A DNA stretch of 64,000 nt from Siphonodentalium dalli (Eukaryota; Mollusca; Scaphopoda; Gadilida; Siphonodentaliidae). The stretch is taken from the NCBI GenBank assembly GCA_032622095.1, contig CP136068.1:60100025-60164024 (forward strand), read 5' to 3'. The position numbers and the translations under genes are program-made. The notes below the pieces were generated by a model that was not told where the DNA came from, did not search any database, and saw only the letters and a program-made list of their open reading frames with translations. Each line of letters starts with the position of its first letter. The first letter of the stretch is position 1. Positions 10,430 to 20,925 of this stretch are shown here, one piece after another.

Positions 10430-11347
10430 TCACCAGTCCATATATGTTCCTACTTCAGGTTAAACTGTTGGACAGAATTGGCCACAAATTTTAACTTTAT
10501 GGGGTTGTCAGGTTGGTAATTTTCAAATGAGGTCACCTGGTCAAATAGGGGCCAAGCGAAGAACAGTTTTCCTCTTAATATGCTTCCTTCACAAGGACCA
10601 TCAGGTCTATTTTACTGATATTTAGTATGAAGGGTTCTTCGGTGTATGGGATTCAAATTTATTCAGATGGGGTCACCAGGTTAAATAGGGTGGGACCAGG
10701 GACATAACTGTATGTCTCTATAGTAATACTTAAAATGTCTTCTCAAGATAGGTTGGACTATTTAGCTTAATACATATAGTATGGAGGATCCTTTAGTGTC
10801 TGAGATTCAGATTTGTTAACATCAGGTCAACCTGTTAAGAAATGACGGGGCTATGGGGACTTAACACTTTTGTGTCTAATAAAATCATTAAAATACAAAA
10901 TTCATTAAAACATCTACCTTGGAACTACCTGACTGATTAATCTGACATACATGTATGGTGTTTTGGGTCCATGGATAATTGGGCTTCAAACATGTCTAAA
11001 TGGTTTTATAAAAAGGCGCTTGTGAGATTGGAAATTTCCAACAATTGAGAAAGTTTGAGGTGTCGGTTGTGAAATTCCAACCTAAGACTTGGGAGTCTGG
11101 AGCCCGGTCGGGAGGGGACTTGTTGAGCTGGAGGAGGGGGTGGGGTGATCAGTAGTGTACAGTTGGTAAATTCAAGGTAGATATTCACTGATCTACATAC
11201 ATGAAGCCTCTCTAGTCACATATCCTGTTTAGATCTACTTCTTTTAAAATGATTATGAAAAGGTCTGACTGTTGTGGTCTCCAGAGTCCCAGTCTTATCA
11301 GTCTTTGTAGTCTGGTGAGCGACCCCACAGTCTTTGACTGTCTTGTT
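10430..11347 (+). repeat. Family D cores and 3' tail with terminal hairpin
   Basis: D cores (TTTACTGATATTTAGTATGA; GGATTCAAATTTATTCAGAT) pass into a unique tail with AGCCCGGTCGGGAGGGGACT and TCTGACTGTTGTGGTCTCC. The end is the hairpin CAGTC/GACTG and TCTTGTT (11328-11347). The same tail recurs at 34130-34248, 34620-34948 and 58740-59055. Confidence 0.65.
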
Positions 11348-11549
11348 AAACCAACAGTCCATATTTGCCGACTTCATGTTAAACTGGTGTAATGGGGCAC
11401 AAATTTTGACTTTATGGGAGATGTCAGGCTGGAAATTCCCAAAAGTTTGAGAGCTTGAAGCACCCATTCCAGTTATAAAATTTCAACATAAGAGGGATGT
11501 GCAAAATTAATTTTGTGAACTTAGGACTATGGAATGGTTAAGATTATCT

Positions 11550-11769
11550 TGTTTAAAAGGGGGTTGGAGATTTGACAGTAGTGTGCACTTTCAAATTTCA
11601 ATGTGAAGAGCTTGGCTCATCAGCAAATCCCGAGCTACATGTATGTCCCTGTTTAGAACTACTTGTCTTAACTTATTTTGACAAGTACTGACTGTGTTAG
11701 TCTTCAAAGTCCCTTTCTTCTCAGTCTTTACAGTAGGTGAGCGTCTCCACAGTCATTGACTGTCTTGTT
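11550..11769 (+). repeat. Second copy of the D 3' tail
   Basis: Diverged copy of the same tail: GAACTACTTGTCTTAACTT, TCTTCAAAGTCCCTTTC and the terminal CAGTCATTGACTGTCTTGTT at 11750-11769. Confidence 0.6.
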
Positions 11770-12400
11770 TATTACCATTCTTATGGTATATCCGATACAG
11801 TTCTGTCTGACATGAAATATATACCCACCGGGAGTGAAGCTAATGACTTTTACAATGAACCCTATGGAAGTTTTCTCTCTCTGACAGTCTCAAATATATC
11901 AAAGATACACAGTTTGCACTGTCCAGATATAATCTAATAAATCAGGATTACAATGCCATGAAGTTCTCTTCTCACACAGAACAACAGAGACAGTATCCAG
12001 TTACATTGACTCTCTCTTGCATTGAGATGTGTTGGCCATATGCTGAGATATCATAGATGGAATGTCTATACTATTATATTATATATGCATGGTTATTTAA
12101 ATTTTATCTTAAAGTCATAATCTGGTTTTATTGTTTAATAGCATTACTATTGGAGGTTAATAATGTGATTGTGTAGTAGATTCATTGGAATTTTGTTGGT
12201 TGCTTGGGAAGACAACTTTGGTTTTCAAATTCTTTTAAACTTGAGAGCTCTGTATCAGTCTATGAGAACAAAATAATTGTTCATAACACTTTTAGAACTG
12301 TAGGTCTAGTTTGTTTTATTTATATATTAATGGAAAGCTTTTTCGACATTGATTTCAATTGATTACAAATATGAATTGAAATATTAAAGGGGCACACCAG
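11770..12400. other. Unassigned sequence, no gene recognised
   Basis: A 66-codon plus-strand frame ends at 11937 but has no domain, and its start lies in the repeat tail to the left. The rest is AT-rich without repeat families that I can match elsewhere in the window. Confidence 0.4.
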
Positions 12401-12411
12401 GTTTGATATAT

Positions 12412-12780
12412 TTTTTATGTGTACCCATACCATAGTATGGTACAGTTTGTCTGTCTGTCCATCCGTAGACACTTTACGCATAATGCGATAACTCAAACAT
12501 TTTCTATTTGATCGGAACCATATTTTGTATATAGGTTTATCAGCGCAAAATACAGATCGAGTTCGAATATGGGTTTGATCCGAGTTTTGTTTACAGAGTT
12601 ATGGCCCTTTTACGACTTAGAATTCACACATGCTGCCATAACTCAAACATTTTTTATCTGATTGACACCAATTTTGTATGCGATATTGTCAGCCCAAAAT
12701 ACAGATCAAGTTCGAATATGGGTTTGATCCGATTTATTTTAAAGAAGTTATGACCCTTTTTTTTTTAATTTCAAAATTTG
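12412..12780 (+). repeat. Family H element, 5' head and two cores
   Basis: The head GTACCCATACCATAGTATGG folds back on itself and is followed by TCTGTCTGTCCATCCGTAG. Two cores follow, about 163 bp apart, each with GATCGGAACC-type and TTCGAATATGGGTTTGATCC words and ending in GTTATGGCCCTTTT or a variant. An AT-rich tail follows to about 12880. Confidence 0.7.
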
Positions 12781-13129
12781 TATTTTTAATTTTTGTTAGA
12801 TTGAACACATAAAAAATATTTAAAAACTCTTATAATAATAAAAAAAATATTTAATTAAAAAAAAAAATTGTCATTGACACTAATTTGTTTTAGTTGTATA
12901 CCATTAATTAGGTGTGATGTCCTGTTTTGAAAATATGAAGATTTTATTGCAATGATTCCATGTAATATAATGATATCAATAAATTACCATGTGAACATCC
13001 AATATCCAGAGTATATGAGAGTACCTTTAATAGATGTCATTCCAAGCGAAATCTGTTATTAATTGAGTGATGACATATGGTACAGAGCTCTAGGTGGTTG
13101 TATGAAGGTAAAGATAAACAACCTGCTGA

Positions 13130-13349
13130 CTGGATATTTGTTTATCCTATCTGTCAAATTGATTAATGGCTAAACCATTGGATATCACAGCGAGAGGTCC
13201 TTGTGTGAATAGGGACAGAGTTATGACATTTAAAACGACTCCTCCCCCACCCCAAATACTTAACCCCTTCTTATGACAAATTATTTGAGCTTTTGATTTT
13301 AAGTTATGTACTGATATATGGATTACTGTGATCATATCTTTGACCTATT
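13130..13349 (+). repeat. Repeat shared with 16085-16290
   Basis: Words CATTGGATATCACAGCGAGA, CCACCCCAAATACTTAACCC and ACAAATTATTTGAGCTTTTG recur in the same order at 16085-16290. The function and ends are not evident. Confidence 0.5.
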
Positions 13350-13353
13350 ATCA

Positions 13354-13419
13354 GTTATAGCTAATCGCTATCGCCAAGGTATGGGTTAAACATCTGCCGA
13401 TCGTGATCGGCCTCTCGTT
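13354..13419 (+). mobile_element. Family C 3' end (hairpin plus CTCTCGT)
   Basis: CTATCGCCAAGGTATGGGTT is followed by CATCTGCCGATCGTGATCGG with a GCCGATC/GATCGGC stem and ends CTCTCGT. Four copies in the window (this one, 20692-20925, 25763-25957, 35560-35619) share this 3' border and then diverge, which marks a true terminus. A hairpin just before a fixed 3' end without target duplication suggests a Helitron/Helentron-like unit. This copy abuts the LINE fragment on its right. Confidence 0.6.
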
Positions 13420-13424
13420 GACAG

Positions 13425-13949
13425 TCTTGAGAATCTTGAAAAATCGGAACGGATGGCCCGGTTTTGTACTCGTTCAATTTTAGTTATGCTTTCCAAAGTA
13501 TAAGGGGACCAAATTGCAGCAACTTTTGTCTAACCATGGCCTGATAAGCTGCTTTCTTGTCTTATTATGTGTTTTAACATTCCTTTTTAAGAATCCCAGG
13601 GACTGATTTGCACTTGAAGTTGTTTGTTGTATGTGGGCATTGAATGAAAGGTTGCTTATGAGGTCGATTCCCAAAATAACGCATTATTAACATGATCAAG
13701 TACTTGAGAGTGAAGGATGTAATAAAAAATTATGGGTTTTGCTTTGCTGACTGTGAGGAATTGACATTTTGAAGAGTTAAAGGCCATATCCCAATTTTCC
13801 TCCCATGTCTGTAGTTTGTTTAGGTCATTTTGTAATTTTTCGCAATCTTTTGAGTTATTTATTGTCATGTATAGTGCAGTGTTATCAACAAATAGGCATT
13901 TTTGAGAGGTAATGTGGTTTGGTAAATCGTTGATGTACAGCTGGAACAA
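13425..13949 (-). pseudogene. LINE reverse transcriptase, palm/thumb fragment
   Basis: On the minus strand a frame (13949 to 13656) reads YINDLPNHI, CLFVDNTALY and WEENWDMAFNSSKC, the order seen around the catalytic box in jockey/CR1-type polymerases. The catalytic pair of aspartates is F-V-D-N here, so the second one is lost. The sequence continues in a different frame (13674 to 13480) with GIDLISNLSFNAHI and ANQSLGFLKRN, then a third frame near 13440 with WSPYTLESITKIERVQNRA. The frame changes and the lost aspartate show an inactive remnant, truncated at both ends. It may be the same lineage as the fragment at 3841-4138. Confidence 0.8.
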
Positions 13950-14962
13950 TCAACTCCACTACGACAAATTGACATTCACACTAGCTATGGGCGCTGTTTT
14001 TCTTTTTAACAAAGCAATTAGCATTAGCAATTTTATAAGTATTTATGATAATGCAAAATATTAAGTAATAATAAAAAATAATATTTCCTCACTTGATAGT
14101 CATTATAGGACTTACTATGCCTCCAACCCCTGTAGGAGGTTTGTGGCATATAAGCCAAGGGCTCCTTCTGTCCATCGAGGCATCCATCTATCTGTGTTGT
14201 CTGGATGATAACGAGCATTGTTACCCTCCTCCCTATTTTCTGATTGGCCCATGTCCTGTCACATGCCGGGCGACAAATCACACTGTCGCCCGCTGAGCCG
14301 GGAGACATTGTTTTTGTCGCCCGCTTGATGTTATATTGCAAGAATATCTCCAAACACACTCTCCTTCACACAGTCGCAATGCAGTAACTCAGCTATTTCA
14401 CATCACTACGACGTACTAAAAATCATAGTTCTTATATACCCCACGGATTCGCAAAACACACCAGTTGTGGTGTTTGCTAATTTGCATATATTTAATGAAA
14501 ACTAATATTCGAACTTTTAAGTTGATACTTTTATCGGACAAGAGTTATTATGTACTTTTTACATCGAAACATCTCGGTGATTCAATATGTTCATGTCGAC
14601 ATTATAGTGCAAGATTGAATGAGTGGATCCCTTGAGGTTGGTTGGTTATAAATGTTTGCTGGTGGACAACGTAATGCATACGTTTGTCGCGAATTGAATA
14701 TGCCACATTGCAGAAGGCGATAACATACCTTATGGCTTATTGGTTTACATTGCATGGACCGATATTGACGATTTTACCACCAAAATGATCGTAAATACAC
14801 ACTGATTATCAAACGCTTAACGGCTTGACTATCGTTTATGGAACAGAAATCCTATACGACGATAAGTAGTTACTGAAAATATACATAATCAGGAAAAATA
14901 GCACTCGTGACTCAGTGTAACATCGTGCGTGTGGATGGCAAGGATCGTTTTCTGTGGTATAA
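13950..14962. other. Mostly unassigned; partial K-type MITE at 14225-14335
   Basis: 14250-14330 carries GGGCGACAAATCACACTGTC and GGGAGACATTGTTTTTGTCG words in inverted arrangement, related to the element at 14964-15123. The rest shows no gene and no family match. Confidence 0.4.
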
Positions 14963-14963
14963 T

Positions 14964-15123
14964 CGGATAACAAAACAGTTGTTGCCCTTTTTCTCGGGAG
15001 ACGTCAAGATTTGTCACCCGCTCGAGAACGGAATGTCTCCCTCGGAGCTGCGCTCCTCGGGAGACATTCCGTTCTCGAGCGGGTGACAAATCTCAATGTC
15101 TCCCTCGACAGCGGGCGACAACT
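14964..15123. mobile_element. Foldback MITE, family K
   Basis: The left side starts CGGATAACAAAACAGTTGTT and the right side ends CAGCGGGCGACAACTG. The inner arms are a near-perfect palindrome at about 15006-15093 (GATTTGTCACCCGCTCGAGA and its reverse complement). The complete relative at 60865-61074 shows both ends clearly. Confidence 0.6.
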
Positions 15124-15294
15124 GTATATATATATTCAACAGAATTTCTTGATTCAACAGAATTCAACAGAATTTCTTGATACATAGTTCACATTTGAGA
15201 ATATATAGGCCAAGTTTCAATTTTGTCATGGTTCAATGATTTTTTACGGGGTTATTCCCCCTATTATTTGTATTTAATACAATGTATGTATGTA

Positions 15295-15456
15295 CCATAC
15301 AGGTATGTACACATAATCCCGACATGTGGATCAACCATTCGTCTGTCCGTTCATCTGTCTGTGACACATGCTATTGAAGTGATAACCAAGTATTTTTATC
15401 GGATCATGTTCATATTTTATGTTAATATTTATGACACACCCCTCGCCTGTATAGTT
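15295..15456 (+). repeat. Family I repeat unit
   Basis: TGTACACATAATCCCGACAT, GTCTGTCCGTTCATCTGTCT and GGATCATGTTCATATTTTAT recur in the other I copies (18540-19270, 20926-21205, 29030-29400). Confidence 0.55.
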
Positions 15457-15830
15457 TTTAGCTCATCTGTGATGAAGTCTCCGGTGGAGCTATAGTCATC
15501 ACTCCTCTCCGTCCATCCATCCGTCCATCACGAATCATCTTCTCCAGAACCATAAGACCGAATGGGTTCATATTTGGTGTGGATGTTCCCTAGGTGACTC
15601 ACTTCAGATTTGTTCAAATGAGGTCACCAGGTCAAATAGTTGCGAAACCAGGGCCATAACTCTATTCCTCTATAGTAATTCTTCAAACAACTTCTCAAGA
15701 ACTATCGGGCTGATTTATCGTATATTTGGTATGGAGGGGCCTTGTGTGACTGGTGTTCAGATTTGTTCAAATGGGCTCACTGGATAAAATATGGGCGTAG
15801 CCAGGGATATAACTTTAAAAAAAAATAAGC
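15456..15830 (+). repeat. Family D element, head and two cores
   Basis: The head TTTTTAGCTCATCTGTGATG plus CTCCGGTGGAGCTATAG is followed by TCTCCGTCCATCCATCCG. Two cores follow with GGGTTCATATTTGGTGTGGA and TTTGGTATGGAGGGGCC. A perfect direct repeat AGGTCACCAGGTCA lies in the first core. Confidence 0.75.
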
Positions 15831-16317
15831 ATCCCTTATTACTCATGTTATTGTTATAAGATGATATCATAGATTTGAGAGAGAATCTCTAGTGTTGTTT
15901 TTAGGAGCATGGGGTGTCAAAAAATTTATAATTTCTCGTTAGAAGTGAGTGAGATGGTGTGTGTATAACCCACATAATATATTATGTGGATTGATTTGAA
16001 TATCTAGCTAGTCAATAGTTGCTGAGATAGAGATTTAACACTTTTGCTTTCAAAGAGTTGACTTCAACTCCTAACATATCTTCTGAAATCACTAGTTCAT
16101 TGGATATGATAGTGAGAGCTCTTTGTACGATGTGAATAGGGCAGAGCTATGATTTTAAAACTACCGCCACCCACCCCAAATACTTTAATCCCTTCTTAAG
16201 ACAAATTATTTGAGCTTTTGAATTCAAGTTGCATACTGATATAGGGATTCCTGTGATCATATTTTTGATAAATTACCAGTTATAGATGTAACAGGTGTAT
16301 ATATAGGCTGTTAACTC
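15831..16317. repeat. Unassigned sequence and second copy of the 13130 repeat
   Basis: 16085-16290 matches 13130-13349. The preceding 250 bases show only a small palindrome around CACATAATATATTATGTG (15971-15988). Confidence 0.45.
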
Positions 16318-18180
16318 TTTTTAGCTGAACTTTACTTTGTTAAGTTTGAGCTATTGCAGGGTTTCCGCCAGGGGGCAATTAATGAGTCCGTATTGGGAAA
16401 ACACATAACACGACGGGACGACCATGGTTCGTGCCGTCGGACGAAAATTTTGTTATTTAACACTGAAAAGAAGCTATTTCCTTGCACCTGAGTGTGCCAC
16501 AAAGCTACGTGTATTATGCAAGTCGATCATTTCCGTGGGTGCATTAATTCTGTTGATGGTATCCAAATAGTTAGTAATTACGTACGTAAGACAGCCGTCT
16601 GATTGAAGACTATATACATGAACGAGCTACGAGTTTAATACAGTGTTTTACAAATTTATAACATACAATAAGATTCCAACAGGTATAATGAATCTAAACA
16701 CTAAAAAGCATCTACGCATTGACCAATAATACTTAGCAAGGAGAATTGAATAACGTATTTCTTAGAATTTCAAGTAGCATCTGTGAAAATGAAACTGACA
16801 GGATTATATATTCTGTCAATCATAAAACTATTTGTGCGCAGTGACATCATACTGCAGGAGATATTTATAGTGGCGAAATACGAATGGTAGATAATTTTTT
16901 TTACCCGGAACGCGTAGCTTGTTCAATAGTAGGTATTAGTCCAACAACTGATGACCGCAGCTATAGAACAGAGTTTTAGCCAACGTGTTATAAAATATAA
17001 TTGAGTTTTTGGCGGGAAATGCGAACATGTGCGCCGTTGATTATTGTGCTTGGGGACCCAGGCGGGACAACTAAACTATTATTGACCGTACCTTGAAAAT
17101 TATCTCCATATTGGGGGGGGGGGGGTGGTATGTATTCGTGTTTATCCTCCATGTTTTTTCGGGAGATGGACTGTGGACATTTTGTCAATATTAATAAAGT
17201 GTAGATATATAGCCTGTCGACACAGACAAGATTGAAAAAGTTTTTAATAGCGTCATTTATTTGTGTGTGAGCGGGATTTCATGCAACAACCGACGGGGGG
17301 AATGGGTCCGTGGGACGGACCCGCAGCCGGCCTGGCGGAAACCCTGGCTATTGCCATAGCTTGGTATCCGTCATCCATTTGCATGCATGTTTGCTTTAGC
17401 ACAGGCTACAGGTCGTACCTTTGGTTGGATCACTATGAAATTTGTCATAGCTGTTATTGACATGTAGATGAGAACAAGTCATTTTGGGGTCATTCGGCAA
17501 AAAAACATGGCCATCAGCAGCCATCTTGGATTTCAAAATTTGATCCATTAGCACGGGCTACAGGTCATACTGTTCGTTGGTAAACATGAAATTTGTCATG
17601 GATTTTCATATTGACATGTAGACGGGAACGAGTCATTTTGGGGACATTCGACTATAGAACATGGCCGCTGGCAGCCATCTTTGATTTACTCTTTGCATGA
17701 CTACATCCTTTGGCACGGGCTACAGGTCGTGCCTTGGTCGGATCATCATGAAATTTGTCATGGATGTTAATATTCACATGTAGATGGGAACGAGTCATTT
17801 TGGGGTCATTCGGCCATAAAACATTGCCACTGGCAGCCATCTTGGATTTTACTCTTTGCATGACTAAATCCTTTGGCACGGGCTACAATTGGCACCTTTG
17901 GTCGGATCATTATGAAACTTGTCATGTCTGTTGACATTGATGTGTAGATGGGAACCAATCATTTTGGGATCATTTGGCTAAACAATATGGCCACCAGCGG
18001 CCATCTTGAATTTCAAAATTCAATCTATTAGCACTGGCTACTGGCCAGAGTGTTCATGTGATCATCATGAAATTTGTCATGGATGTTAATATTGATATGT
18101 GGAATGAGTCATTTCAGGGGTCATTCGGCCATAAAACGGCCATCTTGGATTTTACTCTTTGCATGACATATCACCTTTTG
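16318..18180 (+). repeat. Family E array interrupted by an hAT-like element
   Basis: The E head TTTTTAGCTGAACTTTACTT begins at 16318 and is cut at 16356 after GAGCTATTG. It resumes at 17347 with GCTATTGCCATAGCTTGG and then runs through about five cores of 150-170 bp to about 18180. Each core holds GGGCTACAGGTCGTACC, GAAATTTGTCATGG, TGTAGATGGGAACGAGTCAT and GCAGCCATCTTGGATTT. The uninterrupted head at 43657 shows the original join. Confidence 0.8.
16357..17346. mobile_element. hAT-like non-autonomous transposon, 990 bp
   Basis: Perfect 16-bp terminal inverted repeats CAGGGTTTCCGCCAGG and CCTGGCGGAAACCCTG bound it. Flanks GCTATTG (before) and GCTATTG (17347-17353) are a 7-bp duplication, or 8 bp (GCTATTGC) if the first C belongs to the target. 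CAGGG ends with an 8-bp duplication are typical of the hAT superfamily. The interior has no transposase frame: the longest frames are about 66 codons. The empty site is known from the related E head at 43657-43700. Confidence 0.85.
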
Positions 18181-18530
18181 TTTGGGTTTTTAAATCATTC
18201 AAAACACAACTTTCTAAAAACCATGAGAAGCTGGACAAAGTTTATGTCTATACTGTTCTTGCATACTGGACAACCTGATTGAGGGCTTTTATAGGCTCAT
18301 TAACCCTGTACGTTCCTAATCATATATATACTTATAATTTGTATTTTCCTCCAATAATGAAGAGTTACATAACACAGCCATATACAAATTAAATTACTAA
18401 GAACAGAGCTTATAGATATAATATAAATATTCACAACTTGCTCTTAAACAACTTTTTTTGGTACAATTTTTGAATGGCCATTAATATGGACTGATATAGC
18501 ATGTAAACCAAAAAGCACTTTAATAAACAC
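18181..18530. other. Unassigned AT-rich sequence
   Basis: No gene or family match was recognised. 18290-18530 is AT-rich with scattered ATATATA words. Confidence 0.35.
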
Positions 18531-18534
18531 CCTA

Positions 18535-19270
18535 TTATTGGTATGTCTCTCCGTCAGTCCATAGACACATGTTATGTGTCGCGATAACTCAAGTTTTGTT
18601 GTTTTTTTTCCAGATCATGTTCATATTTTATGTGCAGCTTGATGATGACACACCCCTCACCTGTATAGCTTTTGGTATTGATTGGTTGATCGGTTTAGAA
18701 AAGAATTAATCATTCACACACATGCTATCCAATGTAATATAAAGTCAAATACATTTCTTCTGATCTGCCTCATATTTCTTACCTACATTTTTGTTAGCAT
18801 GCTCTTCATCTGTATGGATTTTGGTATTGATTAATTAATCCTTTTACTCTTGAACCATATTTAATAGTTTTATACCATTGGATGTGATGTCATGTTTTGA
18901 AAATATAGAAAGCTATAAGGTGCACAACTCTATTTGAATGCAATGGCATTCGCTTACCTTTCAAAATCATCTCCACATCTTAGAATATATTAACCTTGTC
19001 CATCCATTCTATAGACACAAGCTATCCGATGTGATAACTCAAATATTTTTCACCCAATCATTGCCATAATTCAGATCCAGATTTATCATGCACACTTTTC
19101 CCGGGTATAGAATCGATATCGATTGATTGATTTTGTAAATATTATCCTTTCAATCCATGCCATATATAAACACACATGCAGTGACTTATCTGGTCATTCT
19201 TATCATGTTCAAGTTTATGATGGAAAACCCCTCATAGGTAGGTTAGACCTGTTTATTATAAACCAATGTA
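18535..19270 (+). repeat. Family I array
   Basis: Three or four degenerate units carry CAGTCCATAGACACATG, GATCATGTTCATATTTTATG, GATGACACACCCCTCACC and TTTTGGTATTGATTGGTTGA. A CTCTTGAACCATATTTAATAG word near 18846 is the sequence interrupted by the element at 21210-22435 in another copy. Confidence 0.55.
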
Positions 19271-19552
19271 ATGAAGTACTTTGACTTTTAGCACATGTGG
19301 ATAATAAAGATTCTGGTCTTGTGCTATATAATATCTCTTTCCAATCATCTTCACTTTTCGTGTACAGATGTATATTCAGTTCCAGATTGATGGTTTCAAT
19401 TGTTGCATTCAGTATGTTTGATTGTGATTAGCATAGTTGGTTTCGATTGTGGTTGTCATTATGTTTATTGAATAAAAAATCAAGTATTTTCTTTTACTCT
19501 TTGTCTATTGAATGTTTATTAATGTTTTCAAAATAATGTTATCTTCTTTTAG

Positions 19553-19681
19553 GATTTCTGGGAGATGTTTATCCACCATATTGCCACTATCTTCCTTATG
19601 ATATTCTCATGGATAATCAACTTTGTGAGAGTCGGCACATTAGTTCTTCTTGTTCATGATACATGTGATCCTTGGTTAGAG
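19553..19681 (+). CDS. Ceramide synthase, exon with the Lag1p motif
   Basis: Ceramide synthases N-acylate sphinganine or sphingosine with fatty acyl-CoA in the endoplasmic reticulum membrane. This internal exon of 43 codons lies between ACTTCTTTTAG-type acceptor sequence (AG at 19551-19552) and a GTAAGG donor (19682), phase 0 at both ends. It begins DFWEMFIHHIATIFL, ends HDTCDPWLE, and includes FVRVGTL. The paired histidines (exon residues 8-9) and the H-D pair (residues 35-36) fit the Lag1p motif of the TLC domain, where the family's essential residues lie. The hydrophobic run between them fits one membrane segment. Upstream exons (N-terminus, any homeobox-like region, first membrane segments) were not found in 1-19552, so the preceding intron probably exceeds 19 kb or the exons lie outside. 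Which CerS paralogue this is cannot be decided. Confidence 0.93.
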
Positions 19682-19720
19682 GTAAGGAATCTATTTTATA
19701 TTGATTAAATATTAGCTTTT

Positions 19721-20190
19721 TATGTTTACCCATACCATAGTATGGTAAACATAGTGTCGTTGTCCGGATTGACCACTCGTCGTGCGTCGTACCGTCCGTC
19801 TGTCCGTAGACACTTCATGCATGGTGCGATAACTCAAATATTTTATATCTGATCAGAACCAAATTTTGTATATGAATTTCTCAGCACAAAAGACAGACCG
19901 AGTTCGAATATGGGTTTGATCGGACTATTTTTAACTGAGTTATGGCCCTTTTTCTAAAAAAAAATATTCACTCTTTAAAAAAAATTAAAAAATTTTAGAT
20001 TGAATTTCTTGCTCAATTTAACAAAAACAAAACAAAAAAATAAATGAAAAAAAATATATAGTGAAAAATATATATTTTTTTTAAATAATTAAAAACAAAT
20101 TTTTTTTTTAAAGTTAACAAAATTTTAAAAACTAACACCACTATAACTCTGCCTAAGGTACCCCGAGTCACCAAACCAAATTTGTTTAAA
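19721..20190 (+). repeat. Family H element in the CerS intron
   Basis: The head ATGTTTACCCATACCATAGT is mirrored by ATGGTAAACAT, giving a strong hairpin, and is followed by GTCCGGATTGACCACTCGTC and CCGTCCGTCTGTCCGTAG. One core (CAGACCGAGTTCGAATATGG) and an AT-rich tail follow. The head is only about 40 bases downstream of the exon donor. Confidence 0.75.
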
Positions 20191-20239
20191 TCGGTCCAAA
20201 ATCTTGTGTTATGTACTGGTAAATTTGTTTGGAGCGACA

Positions 20240-20690
20240 TTAAATCCAATTCACCAATTCCATCCCATGCCTTTGGACTACTTAGCTATTGATAAGGCTA
20301 TATTATTTTCTGATGTCTCTTATGCCAATGTGCAGATAATCTGATAAAGAAAGCTATGGTATCTAATTTAAAATAAAGGTTCAACAATACACATCACATG
20401 ATATTAACAGTAGACTTGAACATCTTTGCTGCCTAGCACAGCTGAAGATATCAGATGGTCTGAGGTCATTATAAATGTTATTGGTTTAATAGAGATATCC
20501 AAGCTTTCAACATAAACTATTCCTGTGATTTGTTGACCGCTCTGCTATATAATTGATATTAATGGGTCAGCAGTGAGTTGGCTTATCTTGATCTATACTG
20601 TTGGTAGAATTTGATACCTTATCACTGTAAACTTAAATTGGACACTCTTAACCCAAGTATTCCATGTCCAGGTCACCTTTCACATTTAAC
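20240..20690. other. Intron sequence, nothing recognised
   Basis: I searched here for the missing CerS exon (an A-K-M-like start and R-L-x-x-x-P-like end) and found no open frame with suitable splice sites. Confidence 0.4.
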
Positions 20691-20691
20691 C

Positions 20692-20925
20692 CGAGGCTGT
20701 GGTGGTGCAGCATTACAGATCCTGTACCAGTGCATTCTCTTATATAAATGCGGGTGACCTATAAATTCCAATAATTTGTGTTATGTACATTTGTCTATAA
20801 TAGTACATAACAGTATACTCTATAATTCAACACCAAAACTCTCATTTATGATTCCGATCATAGTAATTTACTATCGCTAACAGATGGGTTAACATCTGCC
20901 GATTGTGATCGGCCTCTCGTTATGT
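20692..20925 (+). mobile_element. Family C element (Helentron-like), longer copy
   Basis: It shares ATTCCAATAATTTGTGTTAT, ACAGTATACTCTATAATTCA and the hairpin end with 25763-25957. The start, GGTGCAGCATTACAGATCCT and GTGCATTCTCTTATATAAAT, relates to the remnant at 46795-46910. The 3' border is CTCTCGT at about 20924. Confidence 0.55.

Noticed and set aside
17263-17460. Gly/Pro-rich open frame
   Set aside because: It spans the right end of the hAT-like element and the E head.
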